Source: Sarcocystis neurona (taxonomy: Eukaryota; Apicomplexa; Conoidasida; Eucoccidiorida; Sarcocystidae). Taken from it: a stretch of DNA of 64,000 nt. Shown piece by piece: positions 1 to 14,200 of the stretch. The notes under the pieces were generated by a model. It searched no databases and was not told where the DNA came from. It was given only the letters and a program-made list of their open reading frames with translations. The position numbers were made by a program, and so were the translations under genes. Position 1 is the first letter of the stretch. Every line of letters starts with the position of its first letter. Location: positions 6,265,255 to 6,329,254 of the forward strand of contig KL647289.1 of the NCBI GenBank assembly GCA_000727475.1, read 5' to 3'.

Positions 1-477
1 GCAGTGTGTGTAGTGACACTCGCTTCTTCAGACACGTGTCTTGTGGGCCCCGTTTTAAAGAACCAACAACGTCCCTCTGTTCCGTTGAATTTCTGCGTTC
101 TTTAGCGAAAAACATTCACACGTACACGTGTACATATATTCTTATATTTGTATGGTGCGTGCGTGCTTGTTCCATACGGCGTGTATACATAAATATATGT
201 ATATATATAAGGGGAACAGAGTTCTGTTCTGCATGCGCGTAGGCGTAGGGGGAGCGTGCTGGCGTGCTGCGTAGATGTGTGTGTACGTCTGTTTGTATGG
301 ATCTGCGTCTACACGTGTATGTGAGAGCCCCCGCTTTCAGGAAGTTTTCCTCCGGCCGCAGCACGCGGTCGTTCGTGAGAACTGCGTCTCTTCTTCTGCT
401 TTTTCCAGTAGTGGCAGGCATGAAAGGCGTGCGGGACGCGGGTCCCTTTCTTCCTGCCTTTCCTCTGTGCGGTGCAG

Positions 478-3400
478 AGTCCCGCGTCCATCCGCTCGCT
501 AGCACTTGATCCGCAGAGACAGACGACCCTCGCAGTGGCACTGCAAGACGGACAGCTCCTGCTCTACAATTTGAAGAAAGCGGCGCGTAAGTCCGTCGTC
601 TGTGTGTGGTCCAAGCGCCTTTTCCTCGTAGGTTCGTCTGCAAGTGTTTTCTACTTTCTGCGTCTTCCTTGCATTCCGTCACACACCACCTCGACAGACG
701 CCTGGTGGAGAGTGAATACTCCCCTCGGTGTACAAGTTTCTGCTTCGGGAGCAACTAGCTGCTTCTCTGCATTTTGAATACACGTCGGTATCCTACATCT
801 GTATGTGGCTCTCTATCATCTCTCTTTACATACATATACATCCGTCTGGCCGTACAGAGTGCAGAAGGTTGCCCGCGTGCGTCTAGCGCGGACGTGGCTT
901 TGTATATGTACGTATATGTGTCCATTTGTGGTGCGGTCTCACAGCACACACAGCGTTGGTGACGTATTTGTACCATGGATGTTTATCGCCTCGTGTAGTT
1001 GTTGCCGGGGTTTGCATGTATTCAGCAGCATATACCTTGTGTGTGTTCGTTCAAGCATCTGTTGATAGAGTCTTCGTCTTTTCTATGCGCGCCTCGAAGG
1101 GACGGGGTTTCTACGTATCCTCGTGGACGTACGCTTACGGGAGCTGCTTCGGGAAAAATCCATTTGCTAGCCGGCTGCAGTATATATCTATTGCTATGCA
1201 AGTGGTGTATGAGACAAATATATTTCTACGCCTGTGTATGCAATTAAATAAAGGGAGAGAGATATATACACGTATGTATGTGTGTGAACTCTGTGTGTGT
1301 GTGTGTGTGTACAGAGAAACGTGTATACGTATATGTGAGTCTATCTATCAAGAGAGAGAGCGAATTACTGAGATTTAATTTTACATATATATGTATGCAT
1401 TCGTGTGTTGACACAGATGTATACATTTACATATATATATATGTAAATGTATGTGTAGACAAATATGTATGCAAATATATATATATATATGTGGATATGC
1501 CTTCGTGTAGAGAGAGATTGTGGCACACACCTACTATACGGGTACATGTAATCTTTCTTTGTGTATGTCTGTAGAGTTCCACGTACGTTTCTCTTTCGAG
1601 CAGAGAAATGGTGGGTAGCAGCTGTGTCGTTGATGATTTATCCCCCCCGCGGCCCGGAGTTGAGGTGGGCGAGAGGCATTCCCCGTATACGGGCACGTGC
1701 ATGCGCGAAGATTTTCCTTTCCCTTCTCTGTCTCCCCCGGACCCGTCCTCGCACACACACACACACACACACACTTCTCCTGCGCAAGTGTATCTGCTGG
1801 ACGCGTGCCTGGGTATGTGGGTGGGTAGAAGATACTTCTGAAGGAGGTGTCCTGACCGAAAGCCCGAGTGTGTATTTGGTGGCGCGCCTTTGCCAGGGGC
1901 TGTTGCTGCACAGGTGCGGCGTATCCACGCTCGACCCGACTGGGTAGGTGTTTTCATTGACATTCGTGACATCCACAGATTTGGACAAGATGAATGTCCA
2001 CCAAACACCTGGGCCTGCGTGGGGGTCTGTCTGCAGGGTTTGCCTGTTGGACGTAATGGACTGTTTATCGAATGGATGTGGGCGTGCACTTGTGTGCCCG
2101 CGGGGTTTATTTATCGAAGAAACGCGAATCTCCACACGATACGTGTATAGTATGTGTCTGTCTGCCTGCGGGATTCGTTTGTCAGAGAAAAGTGAAAATC
2201 TACGGGGTATGTGTGTGAGCAGGCGGATCTCTGTCTGCGCTCACGAGGAGAGGGTGTGCGTGGTGCTGCCTGCTTCTAGACGCACGCATGTGCCGCTCGT
2301 CTCCGTGTCCCACATCTACGTGTGTGTGCAGGCCATCGCGCGATATATTATACCCGCGCTGCCCGCCGAGCAGAGACGTGCGTAGAAGTCGTCTGTGTTG
2401 GATTGCTGCTGTTTCTCGTTTGCTGAATTGCTGCAGTGCTGCAGAAGTTCACCCTCTCCTCGCTGCCTTTGGCGCCAGTGCGAATTTTCTTCTTCAGAGA
2501 CATGGTGCTGGGCGTCGCCGCAGCGCCGAGTCCGTGTCGCGTCTCGGCTTGCGGCAGCCCGCTCCTCGCGGACTGCCCCCCGCAGCAGGTGAGCAGCAGC
2601 AGGGTCTCTCCGGGAGCTGACGCGCAGCGCGGCCTGATTCTCTGCGTCCGGTCTTCGTGCGGCGACAAGGCGCGAGAAGTGAAATGGAAGCGGGTGTGAT
2701 ACAGACTAGTGGGAGTGTCTTTGTCGCCGCAGGCGTCTTTTGCACGGGCCAGAAAGACACGTGGGGGGTGCACGCGGTGCGGAGAAGGACACAGTCTCAC
2801 CCGCGTTTGTGTCTGTGCCGGGACCGGTGACGCATCATGTATTCTTCGCGACGAGGATTGTGTGACGTGAGGAAGCATCAAGCATTGGTCGCGAGGAAAT
2901 GGTCGCGGCACGCGCTGGGTCTACCTGTACTGTTGAAAGACAGCAGCGGGGTCTCCTCGTCCGCGCAGGGTGTCACGGTTGTCGTCAGCTGTCCGCGTGT
3001 CTCCCGCTGCTGCCAGACTTCGACCCCCCGCCCTGGCCTCCCGGCGTTGACACAAGGCCGGTGCGCCGCGTGCCTCTGAGAACCTGCGAAGCCTCACACA
3101 ACAGACACTCGTGTTTTGTATACGGAAGATGCGCATCTGCCTGCTGCTCGAAGTGCTGCAGATTGATGGGGTGAGGGTGGCGAGCGGCCTCCGCAGCGGC
3201 GACGGTGTGTCTGGGTGTCTGTGTACGTGTATGTGGGTGTGTGTGTATGTAGTGGGTTCGGAAGTGGCAGCAGTTCTTCGTCGGTTCAGTGTCTGTATAC
3301 CGCAGAGGTCAGACAGACGCAGACACGTTCTCAGAAAATTGCTGCAAGGCAATTCCCTCGCACCACCAAGAACGCGCCGCAGACGTAGGAAGCTGGCGGC

Positions 3401-6400
3401 TGCAAGTGTTCTGCGAGGTGCAGGGATGCGGTGACTGCCGGGTGACAGGCAGCAGCCAAGACAGCAGGGGAGAGAGTTCTTTTTCTCGGCAGTACTCTTT
3501 CCACGTAGCGATGCACCTGGCGGAAGAAAGAAGAAACCCCAGGGGCATGTGCCGCCAGAGAGAAGAGAGCGGAGAAATAGTGAGGGGGCAAGCAGCTCCG
3601 CGAATAGGAGCTGAGCGGACTGCGCGACACCTGCGGAAGTGCGCTCTCCAGGCGGGACGCCAGAGAGAGCTGACGAACGCGCATATATATGTATATATAT
3701 GTTTATTTGTAGTGAGGAGATCAAATCACTTTTTGCGTACATGCTGCCCATGGGCACGTCTGGAGGAAGAAGCATCACAGAGGGGCACCTGGCGGGAAGG
3801 GGTCGGTTTGTCTAGCCGGGGGAGGTCGTGTGCGCCTGCGGCGTCGTCGCGAACGTAGAGACGGGTGGACCACGGGTGCGAAGGTTCACTGCGTTTTCTC
3901 TCGCGAGGATAAAGAAAAAGAGAGGGAAAAGGTCTTCTGGTGATGCAGTTACAGAGCCCGTGCGTCACACGTAGAGAGATACGCATGTGTGTGTCTGCGT
4001 GTGCCGGGTCGCGCAAAAGAAAGAGAGGCTACGCGTGTGACGTGCGCATCGCTCGTTGTCATCTGCGCTTCCTCAGACGGAAAAGGGGATATGTTCACCT
4101 CTACGTAGCCACGTGCGAACGCATGCATTTGTATGGACGGGGATGTGTGTATATGTGTGTACGGACAGACGGGAATATAAATCTGTTGGTGAACTTTCGT
4201 GCGGAGGAGGGACACACGAAAGAAAGGACTGCTACTGGTCTCGCGAGGTAGCACTCATGTGATAAGCGTGTGTCCAACGCATACACAGATATACATGTGT
4301 AAAATACCACAACCTACTCCTCTCCCTTTTTAAGTAGGATAGGACGGGTGGCACACTGGGAAGGATGTGGACTTTATAGAGACAGAGAGAAAGGAACAGA
4401 AAGACAGTAAAGCGCTACTATTATGTTTCTTGTGTACTCACCCACGAGCACAGCCCACCGGGTCTGTGCTGGTACTATGTCGTAGATTGCTACAATGTAG
4501 AAGAAGTTTTGAGCCAGAGTCGTTATAGCAACGGATCGTGGCATTGCCTGCCGCCTCTTCGAGGTTTTTCTGCATATCTGTGTGTGTGTTTGCGGGGGAA
4601 TTTCTTTTTTCAGGGCGTTGTCTTCACCTGCGCTCTACCGACACCCGCAGCAGCTGGACAGCGCGGCGACGCTTCGACGTGCCAGTCCTTTTCTCTCGGC
4701 TCCGTCGCTGTACGTATCGACTGTCGAGGGGCTTGCTGCTTTCTGCTGCTGTACTTTTTTGACTTCCGTCGTGCTCAGTCTGCTCGGCTGTCTGTTTTAT
4801 AGCCCCCTTTTTCCTCGGATCTTTCTGTCTCTGTCCCCCCTCCTTCTCTTTTTTGCCCTTCTTCTTCTTTTTCGTCTTTCTCTTGTGCGTCTGCCCTCTC
4901 TTCTTCTTCTTTTACTTCTCTTCCGTCTTCTTCTTCGCCCTCGCCTTCTTTTCTTCGTTGTCTGTCTCCCTCTTGTTCTCTTCTTCGGTCGTCTTCTTCC
5001 CTTTCTTATCTCGTCGTTGTCCCTCCTCGTCTTCCGCTGTTTTTCTCGTCCTCCCCTCCTGTGTTCCGTTCTCTGTGTGGACTTGTTTTCTGTCCTTCTA
5101 AGTGACGTCTACTCTCTCAACTCCCCAACGCGGCGTGCCCACTTCTTGGCAACCGTTAAGCAGTAGTTGTTATATGAAGTGCACGCACATGCGTATATAA
5201 TTGCGTGTACAGGGTTTGCTTCGTTCTATTTGCTGCGAGAATCGTTTGTAGACCTTGTGACTCGTAGTAATGGCATGTGTATTCCCGAAGACGCGTTTCC
5301 TTCTCTGCGGCTCTCGACCGCTTATGCAGCTGCTGGGCGGCTCGTGTCACCGTTATACCATATATATGTATGTAAATATATCTACAGACGTGTGTATATA
5401 TGCGTAGAAAATATGCATGTGGAAAGAGAGAGACAGAGAGACAAAGATATGTATACATATGTAAATATATGTATATATATATATATATTTACGTAGCCGT
5501 ATATACAAACACTGGTGGGTATAGATGTGTATATATGTATATAGGTGTAGATGTGCGCGTACATTTATGTATACTTTTCGAAGATACATATATGTGAATT
5601 TACATACAAAGACTTGTCGGTAGTGGATATATGTATATATGCCTGAAAAAGCGCATGCGTAGGGCGCGTCCTTTTCCTCTCCCTGTCTCTATACTACATA
5701 CGTGTGTAGAATTTGCTCAACTTTAGCCGTGTGTGTGACGTTAACAACTTTTTTTCAGCGGCACGTGTATACAAATGTATCAGTAATGGTATACAGAGAA
5801 TGTCAGCTGGTGTAATATCCGAGTGAGTTCGCATGCGTGCATGCAGGTAAAGGGAGCTGCTGCACTCTACCAGTCAACAGGCAGCCATTTCTTCGCAGTT
5901 GCTGCGGCTACACTTCCCACTGCCTCGAGCAGAGACGCTGGTACGTTCTGTCTTCCTGCATACGTGTATATGCAGGAATAGGGGCGAGACACAGAGAAAG
6001 CGGCAGACAGAGAGAATGATAGAGACAGACAGACAGTGAAAAGACAGAGAAACAGAGAGACGTTGAGCAGGCTCGGCGAGAGAGAAACTTTCATTACGCT
6101 TGTTCTTCTCCGTCCTTCGTACTACGCCTAATGAGCTGAAAACGCGTACCCTGCCCTCTCTGCAGTCCCCAGCGCACATGCGTATGTGGTAGACGCATTG
6201 TTGTGTACCCGCGGCTTTGTCTCTTTGCATAGCGCCTCCGAGACAACAGCCACTACCGGAGGCGTTGCGCGTCTCTGTCTAAGAATATGTAAAGGTGCAA
6301 CACCAGTACAAGGCGACACCTACGTGTATATAGCTACTACCGCGTTCTGTGGCGACAGCTGCGCCACAAGTGCGGACAGATCTCTGTATCTGTCTTTCTG

Positions 6401-9400
6401 TACGTCTCGACTAGCGTATTTACGTATAAGGGGATATACGTGCGTGTACGAGCGTGTCTGTGTCCACGAACCCTGCGGATTAGGGCAGCTGTTGGAGGCG
6501 TGCCGTTGATGCTTTGCGCCTCGCCGCCCTCACACGACTGCCACTTGTTTCTCTGCACCGCGACTTCGTTATACGTACGTAGGCATCTCGCTCCCTTTAT
6601 ATGGGTCTACCTTGCTGTATCCGAAGATATATGTACGCACATGTGGTAGATACGTTTTCCTGTACTGCCCGATTCGTAGACCGCATATGTGTGTGTTTGT
6701 TGATGCAGGGTTTCTCTGTGCTGAGTATACCGAATGCACATCTAGCGCATACATATATGTATAGAGAACGTATGTGCTTGACGAGGGGCTATCCTTGTGC
6801 TGGGGCGCGGGATATATATCGGTATCTCTTCGTACATGTGTTTGCCCAGACAGAATAAGATAGAAACAGCCGTAAGCGGATCGATTCACGGAGATGCCTC
6901 TCTCACTGGTGGCTTTGCCACAGCCATGGTGTCGTGCTTCTGCCCTGCCAAGTGGCCATGGGAAAACCTTCTGCCGCGTCGTACGTGTACGCGGGTATAC
7001 GTATGGGGTCGCAGAGTCGCATATCCGTAATCACAAACATACGGGTAGTTACGTGGATCTCGGCGGATGTATCCGCCACTATGTGGGAATATACATATAC
7101 GTATACATGAATATGTCGAGGTAGGTAGCAGTCATTCGTGTATATAGATGCCCGTGTTTGTGGCTGTGTTTGGATGTAGCTGTGTACGTCTTGGTGTTTA
7201 TGTATACACATATAAGAGCTCGCGCCACCCTACTCGTGCATGCCGTTTGTAGCATTCAGCGCATGTATGTCATGTATATATTCATATATATCTATGCGTA
7301 CGCGTCTCGCGGGACGTACGTACATCTCAATGCGTGCATGCGGATACGTACCTGTATTTGTGAAGGGGTGGGAAAAACCGCTGCCTGTGCAGACTGTGGA
7401 CGCGGAGGCTCCTCCTCACGCGTATACGCATGTCTGCAGACCTGGTATAGATGTTACTCTGTTACATGTCTAGGTGCCTGTGTTCAACACAGAGGAATAT
7501 GCCACATTATATGCATGTTTGTACAAATGTGCATTTATCCATAGGTACGCAGAGAAAAGAACTAAACACGCAGACACGCTTGAAAAATGTGTGTCTGTGT
7601 GTGTGTGTGTGGCCGTGGCCCGTTGAGACAGCCTGCGTCACAAAACAAAACGCGCACACTGCTTTCTGCGTGTGGCTGCGCCTGTTGGTGGGTGTGGCTG
7701 CGTGTGGATGCGTGTCTGCGCATCACACAGAGGGAGGCTGCCTTACATGAATGTATACGCCTGAGAGGGAGTGTGTATGTGTGTATGTGTGTGTGTGTGC
7801 GTGTTTGTTTGTGCGCGTGCGATCTCTGGTGGAAGGTAACGCTGCTGCGAGGTTGCATGGCTGCTGCTTCTTGGGCGCGCGTGGTGGCGCAGCCGTCGAC
7901 TCTCTCTCTGCTGTTGCATGGACGTGTATGCACCCAGCCTCTATCTTTTGCAGAAAAGATTGCTACAGCAGAGCAGCTCCCCCTGCTAAGCTGCCGCTTC
8001 TTCGGAGCCCCACCATACTTGAAAAGCATGTTTAACACGCGTTCTATGCACACGTACTCCCCCAAGTGGAAATACGTGTACACATCTACATACTTACAGG
8101 TACGTGTATATATATCGATGTATAAATGTGTACGTCTAATTGTACCCAAACGCGTGTAATTTACGAGTGTGTGCGTGTATGTGTACAGAGCACAATGGGG
8201 CGTGCGCCTTCTCTACGTGTGTGAAGGAAACATGTATGGCACATGGGTACGTGTACATCCACATAAAGCATAGATAGACACAAGTTTACTTGCACGCGTA
8301 TGTTTACGCATATCGTAGAAACCTTTCGGTGCACACGTGTATTGCACTGATATGTAGAAACACATTTGTCTCTGTGTGTACACTCCGCTGGACGAGAGTT
8401 GGAGTTGATGGGAAGGTGGCGAGGGTTGCTTTCTGCTCTGTGACTGTGTGAAACCTGCAGAAGACTCTGAAAAAGCGGCGGGCGTGCGCCTCTTTGAAGT
8501 TCTTGGGCAGCAGGCCCACTCCACTGAAGAGGAGCCGCCATGGTTCAACTTCCGCTTCCCTGTGTAGGTCTGCAACGTCGAGTGGGGAAGGTTGTCGCGT
8601 CTTTTTTGCTGCATGGGGGGTCTTGTCCGTCCTGTGCGGGTGTGTTGAGAAGCTGCCTTGAGGCGTGCGGGGCTGCGTACACGGACGTGAGGCTCTCCCT
8701 TGAAAATAATATACACGAAAAGGGAAGAGTCGAATCAACGCCGCCGGTGCCGTCGGAGAATGAGTGCACGTCCCAGGGAGACACCATGAGACGTGCCTGC
8801 ACGTACTAAAAATATTTTCGTGATGTCTCATCTCTGTTGCATATGTGCACGCTGCAGATATCGACTTTAAAATGTCCAAAAACAGTTTCTTCGTCCCTGC
8901 AGCGAGAACACATACGAATACATGAATGCTTGCAGACTGTTGTGTGGCCTGGCAGTGTCTTCACATGCTTGTGTGCGATTTGTAAACGACGTTGTGTGCA
9001 TATATATGTCTGTAGGGAGAGGTTTTTTCTGTTTGCAGTATCTCTATAGTGTGTGGGTGTACGCGTGTATGTGTGTGAACCCACATCTAGGGTTCGCCCC
9101 TTTTCGCTCTCTGCCCTGCTTGCTCAGAAATGTAATCTTCTCCCATCTCTCAGCTCCCCCCGTGGATTGCTGATGTGCTGCTGTTTCGCTGGTGGGTTGC
9201 TGCAGGATCCTGGTGGCGGTGATCGCTGTCGTGGTGCTGCAGATATTCAAGTCTGGCAAACTCTTACCGCACTCCAACGAAGACACTGGTGCTGGTTCAT
9301 CATATTCTTCATCCGCCTCGTTCGGCGTCGAGGCGCTACGCGCTTTACCTCCAGGTTTTACTGGGTTTGAGTCGAAGGTAAGAGCCAAGGCGCCGGCGAT

Positions 9401-11290
9401 ACATCTGCTGCTAGTGTCTGTGTAGGTGTGTGTGTATATGGGTTGGTTTATGCTTGCGTTAAAATTCAGTTAGGAAACACAGACGTTATTTGCTGGGGTG
9501 GAGCGCTGGCCTTATTACCCCTCAGTACTCTGCACCTGCAAACCTGTGGTGCGTATACGTATATACAAGCACATGAACGTGGGTAGTCGCGCATGTGTAT
9601 ACAGGCACACACTTTGCATGTGACTACAGATATATATATATGTACATATATATATATACATATATTTAGAGAGAGAGTGAGAGCGAGCCACATTTGCATA
9701 TATAGCGGACGTCAGTGCTATGTGTATGGAGGTTCAAAGGTATGCATATGCCTGTATCGGCGCATGCATTGAGATAAACTCCCATGCCACCGTTACGTGA
9801 TGACGTGATACTGATATTGTGATGGCTCCACTTTGAGAGGGTGGATGTGACAGCATTGCCGCTCGCCCTACTTTTATGTATCTGCAAAGCTTCTGCTCCG
9901 TTTTACACGTGAGGTACGGTAGTACGGGTGGTGTGGAAGATCATTTCATTTTCGTAGATGTCGGAAACATATACGAAGAAAGGCTTCAGCTCTTATTGTA
10001 TGTAGTACCTGCCCGGACTACCAGCCGCACTTCACTTTGTGCGCTTGCCTCTTGCCGTTTAAACAAACTTTTCTTCTGCGATGCGTTTTCTTTCTCCAAG
10101 AGGAAGACTTTTCGTTTTTCTAGTTTCGTCCCCCCTGCTCGGTTAAAGTGGAAATGTCGCTTTCGTTCTTATGGAGCTACAAAGGACGAGTAAACGCAGC
10201 TCCAGCTTCACTGCTGCCTTGGAGCGTTGCTTTGCTGGTGTGCTGCCGGTCCGAAGAGCAGACAGCAAAATGGCTGCAGTTAGGTTAAAGGTCTTGCACC
10301 GTCTGAGTTATCTAGTGGTATATTTATACACACACACATATCTATTTGTTTAAGCACACAGGAGCAGCTGTACCATCTCTTATATGGAACTACGTGGGTA
10401 TGTAAATGTGCACATTTATTTACGAATACGCCGGAGTATCACAACGTGTCGCTATGCATGTAGATGTATATATATGTTCAATATTTTTGCACCTACGCAC
10501 AACAGTATCTACGTACGGATGCCCGCTGATATGTGTACGCCCGTCTGTGTAGTTTAGGTGAAGATCTTGTTTGCGGAGAGCTGAGGCAGAAATTTTGGCT
10601 TTCCCTGCCCCAGTGTGCCTTTGCATACGTCTTGACGTACGTTGTATGCCACTTGCGCTACACGTATACACGCGTGTGTGTACGCAGATTAAATCGGTTA
10701 ACACAAAAACTCGCACGCGCCTGATGGAGTGGAGAGTTGATCGCTCTGCGCGTGTGTATATTGTCCTCTGTATTCATTCTCTCGTGTTTGTTCTGCTGCC
10801 GCACTGCATTGTCCGTGGTGTGGCTGGGTTTCTTTCCTGTCTGTGTAAATAGGATGAACTGCGGAGGAAATTGCAGAGAGCAGATGCATTGATGCGGCGG
10901 CCACCGCGGCGCGGTCCGCTGCTGAACGCCTGCGGAAGTCGATTTGACGTGCAGCCTCAGCAGCACGAGCAGCAATACGGCTGTGGCTACGTAGACGAAG
11001 AAGAATGCAGTGTGCGTGCATGCTTGGGAAGCAGGGAGATGGCGAAACATCGCAGAAGAACGCGCCTTTCCGTAGTTTCGTCGTCCTCAAACAATTCGAC
11101 TCGTGTTGCTGCGGCTGCTGTTCTTCGTTGCCAGTCCACGGAGAACCATTTCTTTCCCCCGGAGTTGATACAAGCGGAACGCAGTAGCTGCAGAAGACGA
11201 GCTCTTCATCGCAGCAGTGGATGCTTTTCACAGGAAGCAGCTGAAAATTACTTCTCTGATGACCTCCTCATGCCATCAGATATACTGTGA
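478..11290 (+). CDS. Multi-exon beta-propeller-like protein with one C-terminal membrane span (5' end missing)
   Basis: Exons chosen by AG/GT sites and matching codon phase: 478-586, 1914-1943, 2332-2381, 2445-2588, an unresolved stretch ending 3170, 3271-3417, 4651-4713, 5847-5940, 6166-6288, 6334-6415, 6484-6574, 6709-6758, 6924-6980, 7393-7444, 7836-7923, about 7954-8100, 8461-8563, 9206-9377, 10853-11290. Most consecutive exons join in phase; the last three do so exactly. The first exon reads SIRSLALDPQRQ...GQLLLYNL, like a WD40 blade, and later exons give further strand-like segments (QFFVGSVSVY, AYVVDALL, VGGVPLMLC). Exon 9206-9377 encodes a hydrophobic span (ILVAVIAVVVLQIF). The final exon is a basic, Ser-rich tail of about 145 residues ending in TGA. 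Propeller, membrane span, tail is the SEC12/PREB layout, but other membrane propellers such as EMC1 are possible and I do not assign a name. The 2733-3170 stretch is open in several frames and the 8100-8461 link is unresolved. The start lies upstream of the window. Confidence 0.6.
1421..1452. repeat. 32-bp perfect palindrome in an intron
   Basis: The 32 bases equal their own reverse complement: arms reading atacatttac and gtaaatgtat flank an (AT) core. It lies between exons of the propeller gene and belongs to the TATATGTA-type intronic sequence seen throughout the repeat-rich parts of the window. It could extrude as a hairpin or cruciform, but no function can be read from it. Confidence 0.85.
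1752..1774. repeat. (CA)n microsatellite
   Basis: An uninterrupted dinucleotide run of about 23 bases inside an intron of the propeller gene. A similar CA run lies at 29372-29391 inside the first p24 intron. Confidence 0.95.
4780..5100 (+). other. C/T-rich tract in an intron of the propeller gene
   Basis: About 320 bases almost purely C and T on the sense strand, between the exons at 4651-4713 and 5847-5940. Similar tracts mark sense-strand introns or 5' regions elsewhere (26.2-26.6 and 30.67-31.98 kb on +, 19.45-20.33 kb on -). The frames are open here only because C/T-rich triplets contain no stop codons. I read it as non-coding. Confidence 0.7.
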
Positions 11291-14200
11291 AGAGAGGAGA
11301 TATCCATACACATTAGCTGATATAGAAATATGTGTGTATGTATATACACATAAATGTGTACACACGTACATTCACGTAAATATGTATGTATATATATATA
11401 TATTTGTTTATCCATGTATATATATATATGTAAACGTACACATGCAGGCACACAGTTACGTGCGCGTACACATATATGCACACACGGCGCTTTGAGTAGT
11501 AAAGACAGGCGTGCGCACGTACGTGTCCTGCAGGGGACATATCGGAGATGCGCCTCCGGGAACAGTAATTCGGTCAACAAGACTGAATATGACCACTGCT
11601 CGGAAGGGCAGAGCTGTACAAAATTTACAGAATAGCACATGCGGTAAACGTTCTACTTCTATGACAGCGGGGGTATAAATCTTCAGTGCAGCTGTTCTTC
11701 ACATCAGTACAAGAAGTGTGTACTGTTTACGCAGTGATTGCGTTTGTGACAGCAAAAGGAGACATAAGGACGAAAATAGGGGGCGCAAAGATAGATTAAG
11801 ACTTGGACGGCGTTAAGGATTGAGAGACTGACCATGTATGTCGGGAGTCTGCGGCAGGCCTGGAGACATGAGGAACGCGAAAGAGATGATAACATTGTAG
11901 ATTGTATGCAAGACCCATTTGTCCGATAATTGGGGACCGTCTGGGGCAACATCATATTCTGAATCTTGTCCAAAGTAGACAAGAGAGGAGAAAGGATGTG
12001 ACTCTCCTTTCGTGCGAGAGCTTGCAGAGACGGCTGCAGGCCGGTGGACTGGTGCTGCGTCGTGCACCAGTACGCGAGAATTTCAAAACTAATGTTTCAC
12101 AGGCGTGTTTGTGCCAAAGAGGTGGACGAAGGCGCCGCCGGCGAAGCTGGATATCAGTGTATCCGGTTTCAATAAAAAATGGGGACGGTATATTGTCGTT
12201 GTTATTTTCAAAGAAAACGTACGTATGCATACCTAGCCCCTAGGTGTGCATCGATAAGTGGGCAGTATGTATGGATGTACGTCTGTATGTACTGATGTAC
12301 GTCTGCGATACTATTATTTGCTTAGACGTGTAAAGACGCGTAAGTGATCTTTTGTTCGCCCCTCTGCATGCTGAATAGCTGTCTGTATATTAGCACGCAG
12401 GAGCTAAGGCGTGCTCTTATCAGTACAGTTACATGAGTAAGCTATGTACTTGAACTGATTGAAAGGTCAAAGCATACCTTGTTGCGTACGAGCAAACCGT
12501 AGAATTACTGTCCTTGGGGTTGAGGCGCCGTGATGTGGTACAAGCGATCCTTCGCATTGATGCGCAACTGTTTCGAGTGAATGCCAGCGGCAAGCAATTT
12601 TCTGTTATAATTCCCATGCATGGCACTGTGCGAAAGAGTACCGGCGCGGCGTGCTGTTGGTGCTCACACAGACACACTTGCTGACGTGGACCCTTTGTAT
12701 GTGAATGTTTAGCGGCGGGAGACAGCAACCTTACTCCTCTGCTGCAGAGGTGTGGCGAGGTTGAACTGAAGATAAACCTCGGGACGACAAAATACAGTGG
12801 CTTCTGTGCGGATCCATTTGGCATAAAGTCTATGTGAATAAACGCAGAAGATTGCAGATATAATTCCTGCAGCTGGCGCTGAACAAATTATAGGGAGGAT
12901 ATCGAATTCAGAGCAGAGGACAACTATTCAGTTATCTTCTAATTTTGTTCGTCCTTTCCCCTAGATTCTGCGGGCTGACACAGCCAGTAAACTACGGATG
13001 AAATTGTATTTGGAACTCACATAGATCGCGAACAGGTGCACTGCTTAGAAGAAGTAGTAGCTGAGGCGCCGATGCTGACCAGATTCAATATTTGGACAAA
13101 TGTCTTAGTTTGGCAGCAAGTGCGTCTCACTACGCAGAATGCCATGTGTGGACAGTTTTACTGCTTGAGCACGTCGTGATTGATAGAGCGTAATAAAAGC
13201 TGCTCGATTTGATTTACTTGGACTCATCAGTTCGGTACGCAGTTCCCACCCACAAATAAATCCGTAGCTTAAAAGAACTATATTTGGGTGCTAAAGCGGG
13301 TGTGCATACACCACAGAATTTTACCTGAGATTGTTTTCTGACTACCAGCGACCTTTTTGAAGAAATTTTTCTGACTAGACTTCGCTTCACTTGTAGGACC
13401 CTTCATACCTCGAGAAGCAGCAGGACTGCGTAAGGTGTTTAGTCGGAATTGCGGTGGATGTATTCGAAGAAGTGAAAGAGAGGTGTTAGCCGGTCGAGTA
13501 AAGGGTACTGGCTTTACTTAGCAGAGCCGCGGAGCCCGCTTTTGAGCAGCTTTCTGGAACTTTCCTGATGAGCACTTTGGAACTGTATTTAATTGAATCT
13601 GCGATCCGTTCTCTCGCAGTCAGTACTTTGAGGTTCGCACATTTTTGCACCTGCGAAAAACCCGCTTACTTCTCTCTTTTTTGGCGCGTTTCGCGCGCGG
13701 GATTGTCCCGGAGATGTACGGTTGTGTGGCTCAAGGGGCCATCAGAAAATTTCCAAGAGTTGAGAGCATTTGCTGGTCGAGGAAATGTGTCGATGACGTT
13801 GTGGAGGACATGCGAGCTCGTTTGTGGAAGTGTAGAGGAAGACTCGCATGTCTATGGTAAACGGTACCACACGGCCATCCGCAAGCTGCGGTAAGCGTTT
13901 CCGGGTCTACCGGCGTTACGGCGGCCTGGTAAGTAGATACTCTTCACTGGGCGTTTGTGCTCGAAGGGAAGTGACAACTGGGTAAGCAGTGTGGCGTCGA
14001 AGCTCTGGAACACGGCATTAAAGTTACTTAGTTGTGGTACGGTATACGCTGGTGTTGTCTAGAGACGGAAGTCTTTTCTCGAAAGTGAAAGAAGTCAAGC
14101 GTGTACAGTGCGCCACGTACCGTTGACTGGAGTCAAGTCTCTTCGGTCTTGTGTGCTCAACGTGATTTTTACCACGACGTGTTTTCCGCATACGGTGCTC

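Noticed and set aside
2921..3778. 285-codon - strand frame
   Set aside because: It lies opposite phased + strand exons of the propeller gene and contains intron TATATG sequence read as Tyr/His/Ile.
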